DNA of 14,071 nucleotides from Anaerolineae bacterium (GCA_003484265.1 DNDO01000120.1:24799-38869), one strand, 5' to 3'; positions 6,289 to 13,505 are shown, counted from the stretch's first letter. A program made the numbers and translations. Notes: generated by a model from the letters alone, not told the origin.

Positions 6289-7383
6289 ATGTCTGTCATC
6301 AAACCTAAACTTTTCATCATCTTATTGGTGATGATGATCCTGGTAAGCGGATGCAGCACGCCAGCCGTCAGCGAGGAGAATGTCCCTTCGACGGAACCAG
6401 TCCAAACCGTAAGTACAGAGTCGCCTGTGGATGCAGCCCCTGAAGTCACGGGCGAGCTGGTCATATACTCTGGTCGTTCAGAGCCGTTAATCCAACCGGT
6501 CATCAATGCGTTCAAGGCAAAGCACCCCAATGTAGAGATCCTGTTGAAGGCGGGGAGTAACAGCGAATTGGCGAATGCCTTGATCGAAGAACAAGCCAAC
6601 CCGCAAGCGGATGTGTTCATCACCACCGAATTGATCACGGTGCAATCGCTTGCACAGATGGGTGTCTTTCAATCGTATATGCCAACGGGCTCAGACCAAC
6701 TGCCCGCTGAATTTCTCGGCACCGACAATATGTGGACGGGCCTGACCCGCCGTGCACGAGTAATCATGTATAACAAGGACCTGGTTTCGGAGAATGAATT
6801 GCCTGCATCCATTTTCGATCTGACAGACCCGAAGTGGAAAGGACAGATCGCTGCGGCAGGATCCACGAACGGCTCGATGCAGGCGCAGATCGCTGCGATG
6901 AGACAATTGCTCGGCGAGGAAGCGACCGAGGAATGGTTGAACGGTCTGCTTGCAAACGAAGTGACCTTCTTCGGCGGTCATACGGATGTGCGCAAGGCAG
7001 TTGGGGCAGGCGAATTCAAACTGGGTCTTGTGAATCATTATTATTATTATCTGCAGCAAGCAGAGGGTAGTAATGTGGGCGTGATCTTCCCCGACCAGGC
7101 TGATGGACAGATCGGTTTGATAACGAATGCCACAGCTGCGGCAGTGGTGAACGGCAGCGCTCACACAGCAGCAGCGCACGCCTTTTTGGATTTCCTTGTG
7201 TCAGCGGATGGGCAAAAGTTATTCGCGGAACAGAATTACGAATATCCGCTGTTGCCAGGCGTGGTATTGCACAAGGCAGTAGAGCCGCTGGACGGGTTCC
7301 GCTTTGTTGATGTGGACATCGTAAAAGCTGCGTTGGAGTCAGATGCAACGTTCGATTTGATCGAAAAGGTCGGTCTTCCTTAA
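6289..7383 (+). CDS. fbpA: Ferric-iron ABC transporter substrate-binding lipoprotein
   Basis: 364 residues. A lipoprotein signal peptide (hydrophobic 8-20, lipobox LVSGC, lipidated Cys22) and a Ser/Thr/Pro/Glu-rich linker (23-55) lead into a periplasmic-binding fold of the FbpA/FutA/AfuA type (ELVIYSGR onward). The iron ligands of this family are tyrosines; the segment VNHYYYYLQ at about 248-256 is the expected Tyr cluster. Other family segments are LTRRARVIMYNKDL, GSMQAQIAAMRQLLG and HAFLDFLVSADGQKLFAEQNYEYPLLPGV near the C-terminus. It should sit on the outer face of the cytoplasmic membrane and deliver Fe3+ to the permease encoded next. Start: AAGGAG Shine-Dalgarno 9 nt before ATG 6289. 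It is followed by a terminator, so it may be made in excess over the permease. Sulfate or other anion binding is less likely because of the tyrosines and the adjacent metalloregulator. Confidence 0.88.
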   Translation: MSVIKPKLFIILLVMMILVSGCSTPAVSEENVPSTEPVQTVSTESPVDAAPEVTGELVIYSGRSEPLIQPVINAFKAKHPNVEILLKAGSNSELANALIEEQANPQADVFITTELITVQSLAQMGVFQSYMPTGSDQLPAEFLGTDNMWTGLTRRARVIMYNKDLVSENELPASIFDLTDPKWKGQIAAAGSTNGSMQAQIAAMRQLLGEEATEEWLNGLLANEVTFFGGHTDVRKAVGAGEFKLGLVNHYYYYLQQAEGSNVGVIFPDQADGQIGLITNATAAAVVNGSAHTAAAHAFLDFLVSADGQKLFAEQNYEYPLLPGVVLHKAVEPLDGFRFVDVDIVKAALESDATFDLIEKVGLP

Positions 7384-7393
7384 GGAGCCATAA

Positions 7394-7428
7394 GACTTCG
7401 GGCGGCGCGATCTGCCCGAAGTCTTTTT
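7394..7428 (+). terminator. Rho-independent terminator between binding protein and permease genes
   Basis: GACTTCGGGC (7394-7403) and GCCCGAAGTC (7414-7423) form a perfect 10-bp stem with a 10-nt loop, followed directly by TTTTT. It begins 11 nt after the lipoprotein stop codon. Confidence 0.88.
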
Positions 7429-7432
7429 CGGC

Positions 7433-7438
7433 TACAAT
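7433..7438 (+). promoter_or_regulatory. -10 box of the permease gene, leaderless type
   Basis: TACAAT 7 nt before ATG 7446 and immediately downstream of the terminator. No Shine-Dalgarno site is seen. It would allow the permease and ATPase genes to be transcribed separately from the binding protein. Confidence 0.5.
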
Positions 7439-7445
7439 CCTCAAT

Positions 7446-9098
7446 ATGGTGAATCAAACAACTTCGACAAGCCAAAACCGCGCAAACCTATTGCGATGGA
7501 CTGGATTTTCGATCAGCCCCCGTCTGGCAATTGCCGCGGGGGCGGTTGCGCTTTTTGTAGCCATTCCCCTCGTTTATATTTTCATCCGTGCCGCTGATGC
7601 AGATATTGAGTCATGGCAGAGATTATTCCAAACGCGCATTTGGAAATTGCTGGGGAATACGCTTTTGCTGGTCGCGGCTGTAACAGGCGGAGCATCATTG
7701 ACCGGCGTGAGCATGGCATGGCTTACCGAGCGCACAGATTTGCCCGGAAAAAAACTTTTCCGCTGGATGCTTGCCATGCCGCTTGCGATGCCTGCCTATA
7801 TCGGCGGTATCGTCCACCTTGCGCTTTTGCGCCCGCGCGGAGGATACATCCCGAAGGCATTGGAGAACCTGTTCGGCGAAATGGTCTACACTCCGAGCCC
7901 ATTGGGATTTTGGGGTGCGGCGCTCATTCTCACGCTCTTCACCTTTCCCTATGTTTATCTATTGAGCGGCGCGGCGTTTCGTTCGTTACATGCATCGCTT
8001 GAGGAAGCCGCGCGCACATTCGGGCGGACTCCCATGCAGACTCTCTTTCAGGTGACGTTGCCGGCGCTGCGACCCGGGCTGGCGGCGGGTGCGTTATTGG
8101 TAGCGTTGGATATTCTGGCAGAATACGGGACTGTGGCTTTACTCCGCTATGAGACATTTTCCTCCGCGATTTTCGTCCAACTGTCGGGTCGTTATGATCG
8201 TTCGGCAGCTTCTGTTCTAAGCGGCATCCTCGTTGCTTTAGCCATTCTGTTTCTGTTGAGCGAACTGCGTATGCAGGGACGTGCGCGATTTACTCAAATG
8301 GAAAGTAACTGGCGTCCTGCTCCTCTATCAATGTTGGGCAAGTGGCGTGTCCCCGCCATTCTTTTGGTGCTTGGGGTTGTGTCCGCGAGTTTGCTCGTGC
8401 CGATGATCGTCCTATTGATCTGGAGCATTCAGGCTTTTCTCGACCCGCAGTCACTTTCATCCGTGTTCCAGACCGGGTCACAAGGTTTCGGAAATTACGT
8501 TTGGAACAGCATCTGGAGTTCAGGTTTGGCGGCAGTGATCGCGGTCTTGCTGTCTTTGCCTGTTGCATTGTTATCGGTGCGTTATCCCAATTGGGTATCG
8601 AAATTCATATCGCGCTTATGCCAGGTCGGATACGCCATCCCCGGAGTCGTCATTGCACTCAGCCTTGTATTGCTTGTGAACCGTACCCTTCCGTTTTTGT
8701 ATGCAACGCCGCTTGTAGTAGTTATCGCATATGTGCTGCGTCATATGCCGCAGGCTGTGCGCGCAAGCGAATCCGCTTTGAACCAGTTGTCTCCGTCGCT
8801 TGAGGAGGCATCCCGCACAATGGGACGTACCTCTCTCCAGACATTGATGCAGGTGACGATTCCTCTCATCCTGCCGGGGCTTCTTGCAGGCGGGTCTCTG
8901 GTGTTTCTCACTTCCCTGAAGGAATTGCCCGCAACGTTGCTGCTTCGTCCGGCAGGGTTTGATACGTTGGCTGTGCGAGTATGGGTCTGGGCAGAGGACG
9001 GGTTCTACCTGCAAGCTGCGCCTGCCGCCTTACTGCTGGTGCTTACATCGGCTTTGCCGTTATACTTTCTATTACGCAGAGAGAGAATCTTTCGATGA
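7446..9098 (+). CDS. fbpB: Ferric-iron ABC transporter permease, fused double-domain (FbpB type)
   Basis: 550 residues with about 12 membrane helices. It has two consecutive permease domains, each with the EAA loop that contacts the ATPase: SLEEAARTFGRTPMQTLFQV (about 183-202) and SLEEASRTMGRTSLQTLMQV (about 450-469), each followed by a TLP/TIP...PGLLAG-like stretch. Fusion of both permease halves in one chain is normal for the FbpB/ThiP branch and suits an Fe3+ importer in the cytoplasmic membrane. The region between the halves (about 275-295) is hydrophilic and begins the second hydrophobic block. The start at 7446 is supported by the TACAAT box just upstream. The stop overlaps the ATPase start as ATGA, so the two are coupled. 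Confidence 0.93.
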   Translation: MVNQTTSTSQNRANLLRWTGFSISPRLAIAAGAVALFVAIPLVYIFIRAADADIESWQRLFQTRIWKLLGNTLLLVAAVTGGASLTGVSMAWLTERTDLPGKKLFRWMLAMPLAMPAYIGGIVHLALLRPRGGYIPKALENLFGEMVYTPSPLGFWGAALILTLFTFPYVYLLSGAAFRSLHASLEEAARTFGRTPMQTLFQVTLPALRPGLAAGALLVALDILAEYGTVALLRYETFSSAIFVQLSGRYDRSAASVLSGILVALAILFLLSELRMQGRARFTQMESNWRPAPLSMLGKWRVPAILLVLGVVSASLLVPMIVLLIWSIQAFLDPQSLSSVFQTGSQGFGNYVWNSIWSSGLAAVIAVLLSLPVALLSVRYPNWVSKFISRLCQVGYAIPGVVIALSLVLLVNRTLPFLYATPLVVVIAYVLRHMPQAVRASESALNQLSPSLEEASRTMGRTSLQTLMQVTIPLILPGLLAGGSLVFLTSLKELPATLLLRPAGFDTLAVRVWVWAEDGFYLQAAPAALLLVLTSALPLYFLLRRERIFR

Positions 9099-10150
9099 CA
9101 ACCTTGGAGGTGCGCAACCTCGTCAAACAATTTCCCGGGTCGACGCATTCGGCGGTCAATGACGTTTCCTTTGAACTGAGCGATGAGGAGATACTTGCGT
9201 TGGTCGGTCCAAGCGGATGCGGCAAAACGACCATGCTCCGTTTGATCGCGGGTCTTGAACGCCCCGATTCAGGTCTCATCCATTTGAATGACAAAGTCGT
9301 TGTATCGGATTCGGTTTTCGTCCCGGCGGAAAAAAGGGGCGTGGGGATGGTGTTTCAAGACCATGCCTTATTCCCACATTTGACGGTATTCGATAACATC
9401 GCTTTCGGCTTGCGTGGTAAAAAACAATCGGAGGTCAGGACGATGGTGGGCGAGATGCTCCACCTCGTCGGGTTGTTGCCGCTGTCGAAGCGGTATCCGC
9501 ATGAATTGTCCGGGGGTGAACGGCAGAGGGTAGCATTGGCGCGGGCGCTTGCCCCTCGTCCCGTGTTGGTCTTGATGGACGAACCATTGAGCAGTCTCGA
9601 TGCCGATCTGCGCACGGAAGTTCGCGAACACGTGCGTCAAATTCTCAAGTCCATGCGGGCGACGGTAGTCTTTGTTACACACGATCAGGATGAAGCGCTT
9701 TATATGGGCGACCGTCTGGCGGTTTTGCAGAAAGGTCATTTGGAACAGATCGGCACACCTGAAGAGATCTTCCATGATTCAGATACGCACTTTGTGGCGG
9801 AGTTCATGGGCGATAGCGATTTCCTCAAAGGCAGGGTCGTATCGGGAGGCATAATCACGCAGATCGGTCTTCTGAACCAGGAGGTTGACCTGCCTATTGA
9901 TACGCCGGTTGAGATCGCCGTCCGCGCTGATGACATTGATTTTGAGATCAACGGGAGCGGTAATTGTCTGATCATTGAGCGATTCTTTCGCGGTGCTTTC
10001 AACCTCTACCGACTGCGGTTGGACACGGGACAGATCATCCACGCCATTAACCCTCACACAAAGATACTTCCTGTCGGTACGCGCGTGCAGGCATACATCA
10101 GCGCGGAACACGAATTGACGATTTTCCGCGATCAGGAGTTGCCCCGTTAG
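9095..10150 (+). CDS. fbpC: Ferric-iron ABC transporter ATP-binding protein (FbpC type)
   Basis: 351 residues. ABC ATPase: Walker A GPSGCGKTT (about 38-46), Q-loop VGMVFQDHALFPHLTV (about 83-98), signature LSGGERQRVALARAL (about 138-152), Walker B VLVLMDEPLSSLD (about 156-168), H-loop VFVTHDQDEAL (about 191-201). The C-terminal part (about 235-351) has the beta-rich TOBE-like regulatory domain of the FbpC/PotA/CysA group. It energises Fe3+ import on the cytoplasmic face. The frame is open upstream to 8981, but the start at 9095 is preferred: family homology begins there (MTTLEVRNLVKQF), it overlaps the permease stop by 4 nt as ATGA, and a GAGAGAG stretch lies upstream. Confidence 0.93.
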   Translation: MTTLEVRNLVKQFPGSTHSAVNDVSFELSDEEILALVGPSGCGKTTMLRLIAGLERPDSGLIHLNDKVVVSDSVFVPAEKRGVGMVFQDHALFPHLTVFDNIAFGLRGKKQSEVRTMVGEMLHLVGLLPLSKRYPHELSGGERQRVALARALAPRPVLVLMDEPLSSLDADLRTEVREHVRQILKSMRATVVFVTHDQDEALYMGDRLAVLQKGHLEQIGTPEEIFHDSDTHFVAEFMGDSDFLKGRVVSGGIITQIGLLNQEVDLPIDTPVEIAVRADDIDFEINGSGNCLIIERFFRGAFNLYRLRLDTGQIIHAINPHTKILPVGTRVQAYISAEHELTIFRDQELPR

Positions 10151-10171
10151 ATGAGCAAATCTAAGATCTCT

Positions 10172-10207
10172 CATAAAATTCTTCGTAAATATACATTGAA
10201 TTTTGTG
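10172..10207. repeat. Imperfect inverted repeat downstream of the ATPase gene
   Basis: CATAAAATTC (10172-10181) and GAATTTTGTG (10198-10207) pair at 9 of 10 positions with a 16-nt loop. It is A/T rich, lacks a T-tract and overlaps the -35 region of the next promoter, so it may be a weak terminator, an operator or chance. Confidence 0.3.
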
Positions 10208-10223
10208 ATTTTACGCCTACAAT
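10196..10223 (+). promoter_or_regulatory. Promoter of the BCD-type transporter gene
   Basis: -35 TTGAAT at 10196-10201, 16-nt spacer, -10 TACAAT at 10218-10223. It predicts a start near 10230 and a leader of about 50 nt. Confidence 0.5.
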
Positions 10224-10238
10224 TAAGCCATTAATTGT
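10219..10238. promoter_or_regulatory. Perfect dyad over the -10 and start site of the BCD transporter, candidate operator
   Basis: ACAATTAAgccaTTAATTGT is a perfect 8+8 bp inverted repeat with a 4-nt spacer. It covers most of the -10 box and the predicted start site, the typical position for a repressor site. Confidence 0.5.
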
Positions 10239-10239
10239 G

Positions 10240-10258
10240 AGGGCGTGCCAAACGCCCT
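10240..10258 (+). promoter_or_regulatory. 5' leader hairpin before the BCD transporter
   Basis: AGGGCGT (10240-10246), loop GCCAA, ACGCCCT (10252-10258): a perfect 7-bp GC-rich stem with no T-tract. It lies 13 nt before the AGGTGA Shine-Dalgarno site and could protect the mRNA end or modulate initiation. Confidence 0.45.
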
Positions 10259-10279
10259 GTGTTATTTAAACAGGTGACC

Positions 10280-11587
10280 ATGATTCTCAAACGATATCAA
10301 CTTGCACTCATTCATACTGCGGTCGCCATGACCCTCGTGCCCATCAACAGCACGCTCAACCGCGTTATGATCTTTGACCTCGGTATTTCAAAGACACTCT
10401 TCACGCTCCTTGCTGTCTTTCCCTACTTGCTTTCTCCCATTCAAGTTGCCATCGGTTCGTTTTCAGATCGTTATCCAGTATTTGGTTATCGCCGCACACC
10501 CTATATTCTCGCCGGTCTTATCCTGTGTGTGATGGGCGTTGCAGTGTCCCCCCAGGTTGCAATTCTGATTAGTGAAAACTTCACACTTGGCATGGTTGTT
10601 GGCATCCTCGCCTTCGGGATGTGGGGCATGGGATATAACCTTTCAGCGGTATCCTATTTATCGCTAGCCTCGGAGATCTCAGGCGAAAAAGGACGCGGTA
10701 AAACAATAGCGACGATGTTCACAGTCATGGTCATCGGTTTGATCGTGACGGGGATCAGTCTGAGTCGCATGGTGCCGACCTATGTCCCCGAGATATTGAA
10801 CCGTGCATTCCTCATCATCGCCGCCTCAGCCCTGACGTTGGGTCTGGTCGGTCTCTTCAAACTTGAGCCGCGTGTAAGCAAATCTGCTGACTTAAATTTG
10901 CGATCCGAAACCTACACCGTCAAACAAATGACAGCTGCGATCACGGAAAACCCTGTAGCAAAAATATTCTTCGTGTATCTGCTGCTTCTCCTGGCCGCAA
11001 TCCTCGGGCAGGACGTCCTGCTCGAACCCTTCGGCGCGCAAGCCTTCGGCATGACCCTCGAACAGACATCACGAATCGTGTCCATTACCAACGGCTTTAC
11101 TTTGATTGCATTCATTGTCGCTGGTTATCTGGATGGACGTGTCAGAAAAAAATACGTGGCACAAATGGGAAATCTCGGCGCAACGATTGGCTTTGTCACC
11201 ATTGTTTTCAGCGGTCTCACCGCCAGCCTGTCCGCTTTTTATATCGGTATTACCTTGCTGGGTTTTGGCACAGGACTTTCCACGATTGCAAATCTATCAT
11301 TGATGTTCGACCTAACTGTCCCTGAGAAAGTCGGGCTATACATCGGTGCATGGGGCTTCTCGAACGGACTCTCCCGCCTCGTTGGGTTGCTCATGGCAGG
11401 CGTCGTCGCCGATGTCGCTACAAATATCACAGGCAACGAACTTGGAGGATATCTTCTTGTATTCGGCATCGAGGCGTTGATGTTGTTTGTCGCTGCGATC
11501 ATGTTGTATCGCATCGACGTGAATGCCTTCCAGAAGAAAGCGCACGACCCGTCATTTACTGATAAGGTAGGTTTGGCGGCGGAGTAA
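10280..11587 (+). CDS. BCD-family (PucC-like) MFS transporter
   Basis: 435 residues and about 12 membrane helices. The N-terminal repeat has the marks of the bacteriochlorophyll-delivery (BCD) branch of the major facilitator superfamily: STLNRVMIFDLG (about 24-35), SPIQVAIGSFSDRYPVFG and YRRTPYILAG near 70-80. The C-terminal repeat has LGFGTGLSTIANLSLMFDL and GLYIGAWGFSNGLSRLVG (about 325-370). Known relatives (PucC, LhaA) serve light-harvesting complex assembly or pigment delivery in phototrophs; here no photosynthesis gene is visible, so the substrate is open. A GTG at 10259 would add seven residues, but that codon begins at the foot of the leader hairpin. ATG 10280 is preferred because AGGTGA precedes it, although spacing is short. 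It has its own promoter with a dyad operator, and a MerR-type regulator follows. Confidence 0.82.
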   Translation: MILKRYQLALIHTAVAMTLVPINSTLNRVMIFDLGISKTLFTLLAVFPYLLSPIQVAIGSFSDRYPVFGYRRTPYILAGLILCVMGVAVSPQVAILISENFTLGMVVGILAFGMWGMGYNLSAVSYLSLASEISGEKGRGKTIATMFTVMVIGLIVTGISLSRMVPTYVPEILNRAFLIIAASALTLGLVGLFKLEPRVSKSADLNLRSETYTVKQMTAAITENPVAKIFFVYLLLLLAAILGQDVLLEPFGAQAFGMTLEQTSRIVSITNGFTLIAFIVAGYLDGRVRKKYVAQMGNLGATIGFVTIVFSGLTASLSAFYIGITLLGFGTGLSTIANLSLMFDLTVPEKVGLYIGAWGFSNGLSRLVGLLMAGVVADVATNITGNELGGYLLVFGIEALMLFVAAIMLYRIDVNAFQKKAHDPSFTDKVGLAAE

Positions 11588-11592
11588 AATTT

Positions 11593-11665
11593 TGTCATGC
11601 TGGGCAGAGCAAGCATCTCTCATGCCATGGACAAGACTATTTGGTGACTATCGCTACGTGTGACA
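11593..11665. repeat. Degenerate interspersed-repeat-like spacer between transporter and regulator
   Basis: The 91-nt gap holds a 73-bp stretch bounded by TGTCA and TGACA. Its text (TGTCATGCTG...AGCATCTC...CTATCGCTACG...TGACA) resembles the palindromic intergenic repeats scattered in many bacterial genomes. Only one copy is in this window, so this is a resemblance and not a proven repeat. Confidence 0.35.
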
Positions 11666-11678
11666 TGGTCAGAAAATT

Positions 11679-12305
11679 ATGACAAATGATTGGTTAACCC
11701 TTAGCAACGCAGCCAAATTACTTGGGGTGCATCCGAGTACTATTCGGCTTTGGTCTGATAAGGGTTTGCTTCCCGTCCATAAGACACAAGGAGGCCATCG
11801 CCGATATAGGCGTGGAGAAATTCTTCTTTGGGCAGAGACAAACTCAAAGTCTAGGGAAGAATCAATCGAACCAGAAGGCATGATGAACGAGGTCGTTAAG
11901 AATGTCCGTATGCAGATATCCGAGGGACGCCTACAAGAAGAATCCTGGTACCAAAAATTGGATGAAGCTGCACGAACTCAGTATCGCAAGAGCGCGCGTT
12001 CATTGTTCCAGGGACTGATGACTTACATGACATCAAATGGCGAGGATGCATCCAGCGAGGCCTTTGCCATCGGTTACGAGTACGCCTCGCGCGCACGGAG
12101 GTACAACCTCGATTATGTGGATGCGACAAAGGCGTTCTTATTTTTTCGAGAAACCTTGGTTGAGTCTGTTATCAAGGTCTATACCGATGCGAATGTGCCA
12201 TCGAAAAAAGCGACGGAGATATACGCAATGATGCACACGTTTACTGATGAGATCTTGATCAGCCTATTGGAAACGTTTCGCAAATTGGAAAACGTCAATC
12301 ATTAG
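11679..12305 (+). CDS. MerR/excisionase-type HTH regulator with C-terminal helical sensor-like domain
   Basis: 208 residues. Residues 6-52 form a MerR-type winged helix (LSNAAKLLGVHPSTIRLWSD, then the wing GGHRRYRRGEILLW). A charged linker (about 53-80) leads to an all-helical C-terminal domain (about 84-205) with a conserved-looking WYQKLDEAARTQYRKSARSL start and YNLDYVDATKAFLFFRETLV. This pattern resembles the RsbRD N-terminal non-heme-globin sensor domain; that assignment is by eye and tentative. It lacks the dimer coiled coil and Cys ligands of metal-sensing MerR proteins. No Shine-Dalgarno or clear -10 box precedes ATG 11679, 91 nt after the transporter. Position suggests it regulates the BCD transporter, or is a stress/signal-dependent regulator co-inherited with it. 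Confidence 0.75.
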   Translation: MTNDWLTLSNAAKLLGVHPSTIRLWSDKGLLPVHKTQGGHRRYRRGEILLWAETNSKSREESIEPEGMMNEVVKNVRMQISEGRLQEESWYQKLDEAARTQYRKSARSLFQGLMTYMTSNGEDASSEAFAIGYEYASRARRYNLDYVDATKAFLFFRETLVESVIKVYTDANVPSKKATEIYAMMHTFTDEILISLLETFRKLENVNH

Positions 12306-12307
12306 TT

Positions 12308-12355
12308 GAGTGATAAAAACAAGCTGTGGATTTCCACAACCTGTTTTTATCACTC
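12308..12355. terminator. 48-nt symmetrical bidirectional terminator
   Basis: GAGTGATAAAAACA (12308-12321) pairs with TGTTTTTATCACTC (12342-12355). An inner TGTGGA/TCCACA stem closes on a TT loop, giving 21 of 23 positions paired. Each strand offers an inner hairpin followed by TTTTT. It lies between two convergent genes, starting 3 nt after one stop and ending 6 nt before the other. Confidence 0.88.
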
Positions 12356-12360
12356 CTTTG

Positions 12361-13185
12361 TTACCAATTTGCAGTTGCAGGTATGGCATTTATCTCTGCC
12401 GCCTCTTCAGGTTGTGGCTTCGCCGCCAGACGGAAACCAATGAACATCATGACCGCTGAGACCAACTCCCCTAGATAAAGGTATTGACCATAGCCAAGGC
12501 GGGTAAGCGTGCTCGCAAAACCAATGATAAGCGCGCCTGCTGCGATCAACACATTGGCGATTACACGATTGGGCATTACTCGTTTGCGCCAGAATAGAAA
12601 GGCTGAATAGATCGCGCCTCCAACGAGGGTCAGCAAGCCATAAATATTGAAAAAGGGGGTTGTAAGACGCACGGATGTACCCAACGGCAGAAGTCCGCGC
12701 ACAGCTGTTACTTCATTTCCGCGATAGGTTGTGGTGAATATCTGCGGGTTCATAGGGACAACCTCGCCTTTATCCAATATCTTGGTGCCATATTGTTCAC
12801 TGATTGGTTTCTCAGTTGTGAAAACAGACGCATCCAGCTTAGTCATGGCTTGTAGCATAAGATAGGTCGCGAACAAACTTCCACCGAGCAATAATACTGT
12901 TACAACGTGACGCCATTTCTTGCGGACCAATAAATACAGGGTTCCATGACCAAGCCAGGCGGCGTTCAATGCAGCACCAAATAGATACCAGATAAAGAAC
13001 ACCCACTCATTCCATGCCAGCGCAAGATAGGCTTCAGCGAAACTTCCTGCTCCGAACATCGCCAGCCCGATAGCCCAAAACAAAAAGGCGGGATTACGGC
13101 GGATGAGATACCTTTTAAAGACATCATAAATGAACCAGGCCATAATGGCTGTTGATATGAACGGAAGTGTTTGGGTGATAGACAT
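12361..13185 (-). CDS. Multi-pass membrane protein of unknown function
   Basis: 274 residues with about seven hydrophobic helices: four in the N-terminal half (to about 110), a hydrophilic loop of about 60 residues (about 112-170, with SEQYGTKILDKGEVVPMNPQ and an arginine-containing stretch), then three helices. The C-terminal tail is acidic and soluble (QPEEAAEINA). The protein has no motif recognised by eye. The helix/loop pattern is reminiscent of 7TM sensory or quinone-interacting membrane proteins, but nothing supports a specific role. It is encoded 21 nt downstream of the small membrane protein gene at 13207-13365, with a GAGA-type weak ribosome site, so the two probably form an operon. 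An N-terminal transport or sorting signal is absent beyond the first helix. Confidence 0.78.
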   Translation of the reverse strand: MSITQTLPFISTAIMAWFIYDVFKRYLIRRNPAFLFWAIGLAMFGAGSFAEAYLALAWNEWVFFIWYLFGAALNAAWLGHGTLYLLVRKKWRHVVTVLLLGGSLFATYLMLQAMTKLDASVFTTEKPISEQYGTKILDKGEVVPMNPQIFTTTYRGNEVTAVRGLLPLGTSVRLTTPFFNIYGLLTLVGGAIYSAFLFWRKRVMPNRVIANVLIAAGALIIGFASTLTRLGYGQYLYLGELVSAVMMFIGFRLAAKPQPEEAAEINAIPATANW

Positions 13186-13206
13186 TGCAGATTATCTCTT
13201 TTGATC

Positions 13207-13365
13207 TTAAAAATGGACAAATCCGAGGATCACGCCTGCGGCAAAGAGTATCAAGCCGAGCATTATGACGCCCATACTGATCAATGAAACAGGGACGATC
13301 TTTTCAAAGAAAAAGGAATTCTTGGGAATATGTGATCTTCTTTTATCGCCGGCATGATTTGCCAT
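13207..13365 (-). CDS. Small single-pass membrane protein (52 aa)
   Basis: Minus-strand ORF from ATG 13365 to TAA 13207, 52 residues. It has a short basic N-terminus with histidines (MANHAGDKRRSHIPKNS), an FFFEKIVP segment, and one hydrophobic helix with glycines (about 26-50) ending in HF. GAGGT precedes the start. A promoter-like TTGATC/TATAAC pair lies upstream and the larger membrane protein follows 21 nt downstream, which argues for a real gene. It may be a subunit or partner of that protein; no family is recognised. Such small ORFs are easily missed by length cut-offs. Confidence 0.7.
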   Translation of the reverse strand: MANHAGDKRRSHIPKNSFFFEKIVPVSLISMGVIMLGLILFAAGVILGFVHF

Positions 13366-13388
13366 ATTAACCTCGCATCCGTTGAATG

Positions 13389-13418
13389 GTTATATTGTCT
13401 CAAAATTATCCAGATCAA
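13389..13418 (-). promoter_or_regulatory. Promoter of the small membrane protein operon
   Basis: On the minus strand, -35 TTGATC (13413-13418), an 18-nt spacer and -10 TATAAC (13389-13394) precede the ATG at 13365, giving a leader of roughly 15-20 nt with GAGGT as ribosome site. Confidence 0.45.
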
Positions 13419-13499
13419 CAAGATGAGTTTGCGCAGGATTAGATTAAATCTTTATAAAGAGATGCTGGATATCCCAAGCCGTACGTCATCCGTTCAATG

Positions 13500-13505
13500 T
13501 ATAAT
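13500..13505 (+). promoter_or_regulatory. -10 box of the DUF6391-like gene, leaderless type
   Basis: TATAAT 6 nt before ATG 13512. An in-frame ATG at 13497 would put this box inside the coding region, so the later start is preferred. Confidence 0.6.

Noticed and set aside
8981..9094. N-terminal extension of the ABC ATPase
   Set aside because: It lies inside the permease gene in another frame; ATPase homology starts at 9095, where an ATGA overlap gives a natural start.
10151..10234. 27-codon ORF directly after the ATPase stop
   Set aside because: No ribosome site, and it covers the promoter and dyad of the next gene; probably chance.
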